NCBI GenBank assembly: GCA_003476685.1
Contig: DMVN01000254.1
Coordinates: 2,863 to 9,744 of the forward strand
From: Acidobacteriota bacterium
Lineage (GTDB): Bacteria; Acidobacteriota; Aminicenantia; Aminicenantales; Saccharicenantaceae
Length of the DNA stretch: 6,882 nucleotides
Direction: 5' to 3'
Shown here: in pieces, positions 5,943 through 6,882 of the stretch
Layout: the number at the start of each line of letters is the position of its first letter
Position numbering within the stretch: position 1 is the stretch's first letter
Notes under the pieces: generated by a model
Told to the model about the DNA's origin: nothing
What the model saw: the letters and a program-made list of their open reading frames with translations, nothing else
Database searches by the model: none
Made by a program: the position numbers and the translations under genes

Positions 5943-6882
5943 ATGAAGATTCCGGTAACTCGCGTTGATGCGATCCATATCACTCGTTCCAGGGCCTGCA
6001 ACAGTTTCGTTGAACAGCAGGAACTCGACACGGTTATATTCGCTCTTCTCAACAGACAGATTATAGGGAACATTCGCTTTCTGGTTATGGGCCAGCGAGA
6101 ACGATTGCTGCCAGAGAGGATCCATTGCCATAACACGGGAGGCATTTGTCACGTTGTCATATTCTGTGAGTAGTCCCCAGGTCTCAATCGTGTACGTGAC
6201 AGGGCGGTACTCGTGGTTTACCACACCAATGTACATGGGATACTCCTGTCCAATAGTGATCCGGTCCGGGTAATCGGCAGCTTTTTGTTTCTCACCCAGT
6301 ATGAAAAATTCCGTGAACTGCTCTCCTTGTTTGGGAACAGCAATGACAAAGAACATTGTGAGAATGGCTGTAAGAATGGCAAGCACAAGAACCACGTTGA
6401 GAATGCGACCGGCCCTGCTCTCGTCTTTTGATGCAATCGCATCTCGGATCGTGCCAGCACTTTCTGAAAAAGGGACCCTGAACCGTTCTTCTGTTGGAAG
6501 AAGAGAGCGGCGATACTGTGCCACCAGGATCATTGCCAGGGTAAAGAGCGTCGATATCACCACAAAGGGCTCAAGCCGGATCCCCCAGGGAGTGAAATTC
6601 AACCCGAGACCTATAAGGGGGACAATGACGAGCGAAAGTCCAATCGAGACTATGATCCGCTCAATGAGATCGAAATCGCGGTCCCTGGGAAAGAGTGCAG
6701 CGATAAAACAGTAACCTGGCAGAAAGAGTATTCCCGGTATGAGGAGCGCAGCCCGGACTGACGTTTCGTTCAGGACAGGCACGTAGATCACAAGCACAGA
6801 GGCTGCAAGATATATCAATGCTAGTTTAAGGTCGGCAGGGAACGGCTGCTCGAAAAAGGCAGTATAGATCGTGTCGATCCGT
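5916..6882 (-). CDS. DUF1616 family membrane protein, 5' end beyond the window
   Basis: A protein of a family common in methanogenic euryarchaea; molecular function is unknown. The frame stays open from the TAA at 5916-5918 through the right edge, giving about 321 visible residues. A TTG at 6818 could be taken as start, but it falls inside the first membrane helix, and the 21 codons before it (DTIYTAFFEQPFPADLKLA) fit the family N-terminus, so the gene is partial. Counting from the edge, helices lie at about 18-37, 44-64, 76-96, 104-123 and 160-182. The family landmarks are LNET (37-40), LFLPGY (52-57), IERI (73-76) and TPWGIRLEP (97-105). The C-terminal ~135 residues are a soluble domain starting with FTEFFILG and containing YPDRITIGQEYPMYIGVVNHEY, probably outside the cell. 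It carries five N-x-S/T sequons, fitting archaeal surface N-glycosylation. A role in envelope or surface-polymer assembly is only a guess. Confidence 0.8.
   Translation of the reverse strand, partial: RIDTIYTAFFEQPFPADLKLALIYLAASVLVIYVPVLNETSVRAALLIPGILFLPGYCFIAALFPRDRDFDLIERIIVSIGLSLVIVPLIGLGLNFTPWGIRLEPFVVISTLFTLAMILVAQYRRSLLPTEERFRVPFSESAGTIRDAIASKDESRAGRILNVVLVLAILTAILTMFFVIAVPKQGEQFTEFFILGEKQKAADYPDRITIGQEYPMYIGVVNHEYRPVTYTIETWGLLTEYDNVTNASRVMAMDPLWQQSFSLAHNQKANVPYNLSVEKSEYNRVEFLLFNETVAGPGTSDMDRINASYRNLHLWVNIRSG

Noticed and set aside
5943..6714. Open frames on the + strand opposite the DUF1616 gene
   Set aside because: They mirror a well-supported - strand membrane protein and show no family resemblance, ribosome site or membrane/soluble pattern of their own.

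Overview
The window looks like a piece of a metagenome contig from an anaerobic community, and it appears to contain two unrelated genomes. Bases 1 to about 5,700 are bacterial. All genes there lie on the + strand: three sugar transferases, then an ECF sigma factor and its zinc-finger anti-sigma factor. The gene content and an intergenic GGGGACACAAT-type scar resemble an uncultured anaerobic bacterium of the Aminicenantes or former Deltaproteobacteria kind. That placement is a guess from general impression, not from a search. From about 5,710 to the end the sequence reads as a euryarchaeal methanogen (Methanomicrobiales-like): the 3' end of a cysteine-rich protein on the + strand and, convergent with it, a DUF1616 membrane protein on the - strand.

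Layout. 3-1214: GT81 glucosyl-3-phosphoglycerate synthase (GpgS-like). 1215-1702: non-coding gap holding inverted GGGGACACAAT ends and other inverted repeats, probably a small mobile-element remnant. 1703-2896: membrane GT21 (ceramide glucosyltransferase/HpnI-like). 2883-4232: GT-B-fold transferase distantly like MurG/diacylglycerol glucosyltransferases, overlapping the GT21 gene by 14 bp. 4311-4991: ECF sigma factor. 4988 to about 5710: anti-sigma factor, overlapping the sigma gene by 4 bp; the open frame runs on to 5863 only because of the junction. 5712-5942: archaeal cysteine-rich C-terminal fragment. 5916-6882 (- strand): DUF1616 protein, running off the right edge.

How the genes work together. 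The GT21 and GT-B genes are translationally coupled and probably add successive sugars to one membrane lipid. GpgS makes the precursor of glucosylglycerate, a compatible solute or building block for larger glycosides; its link to the lipid pair is only suggested by adjacency, and the scar separates them. The sigma/anti-sigma pair is a self-contained envelope-stress type switch. The archaeal genes have no functional link to the rest. The most important caution for a reader is the likely chimeric join near 5,700-5,715. I see no CRISPR array, tRNA, rRNA or intact transposase gene.
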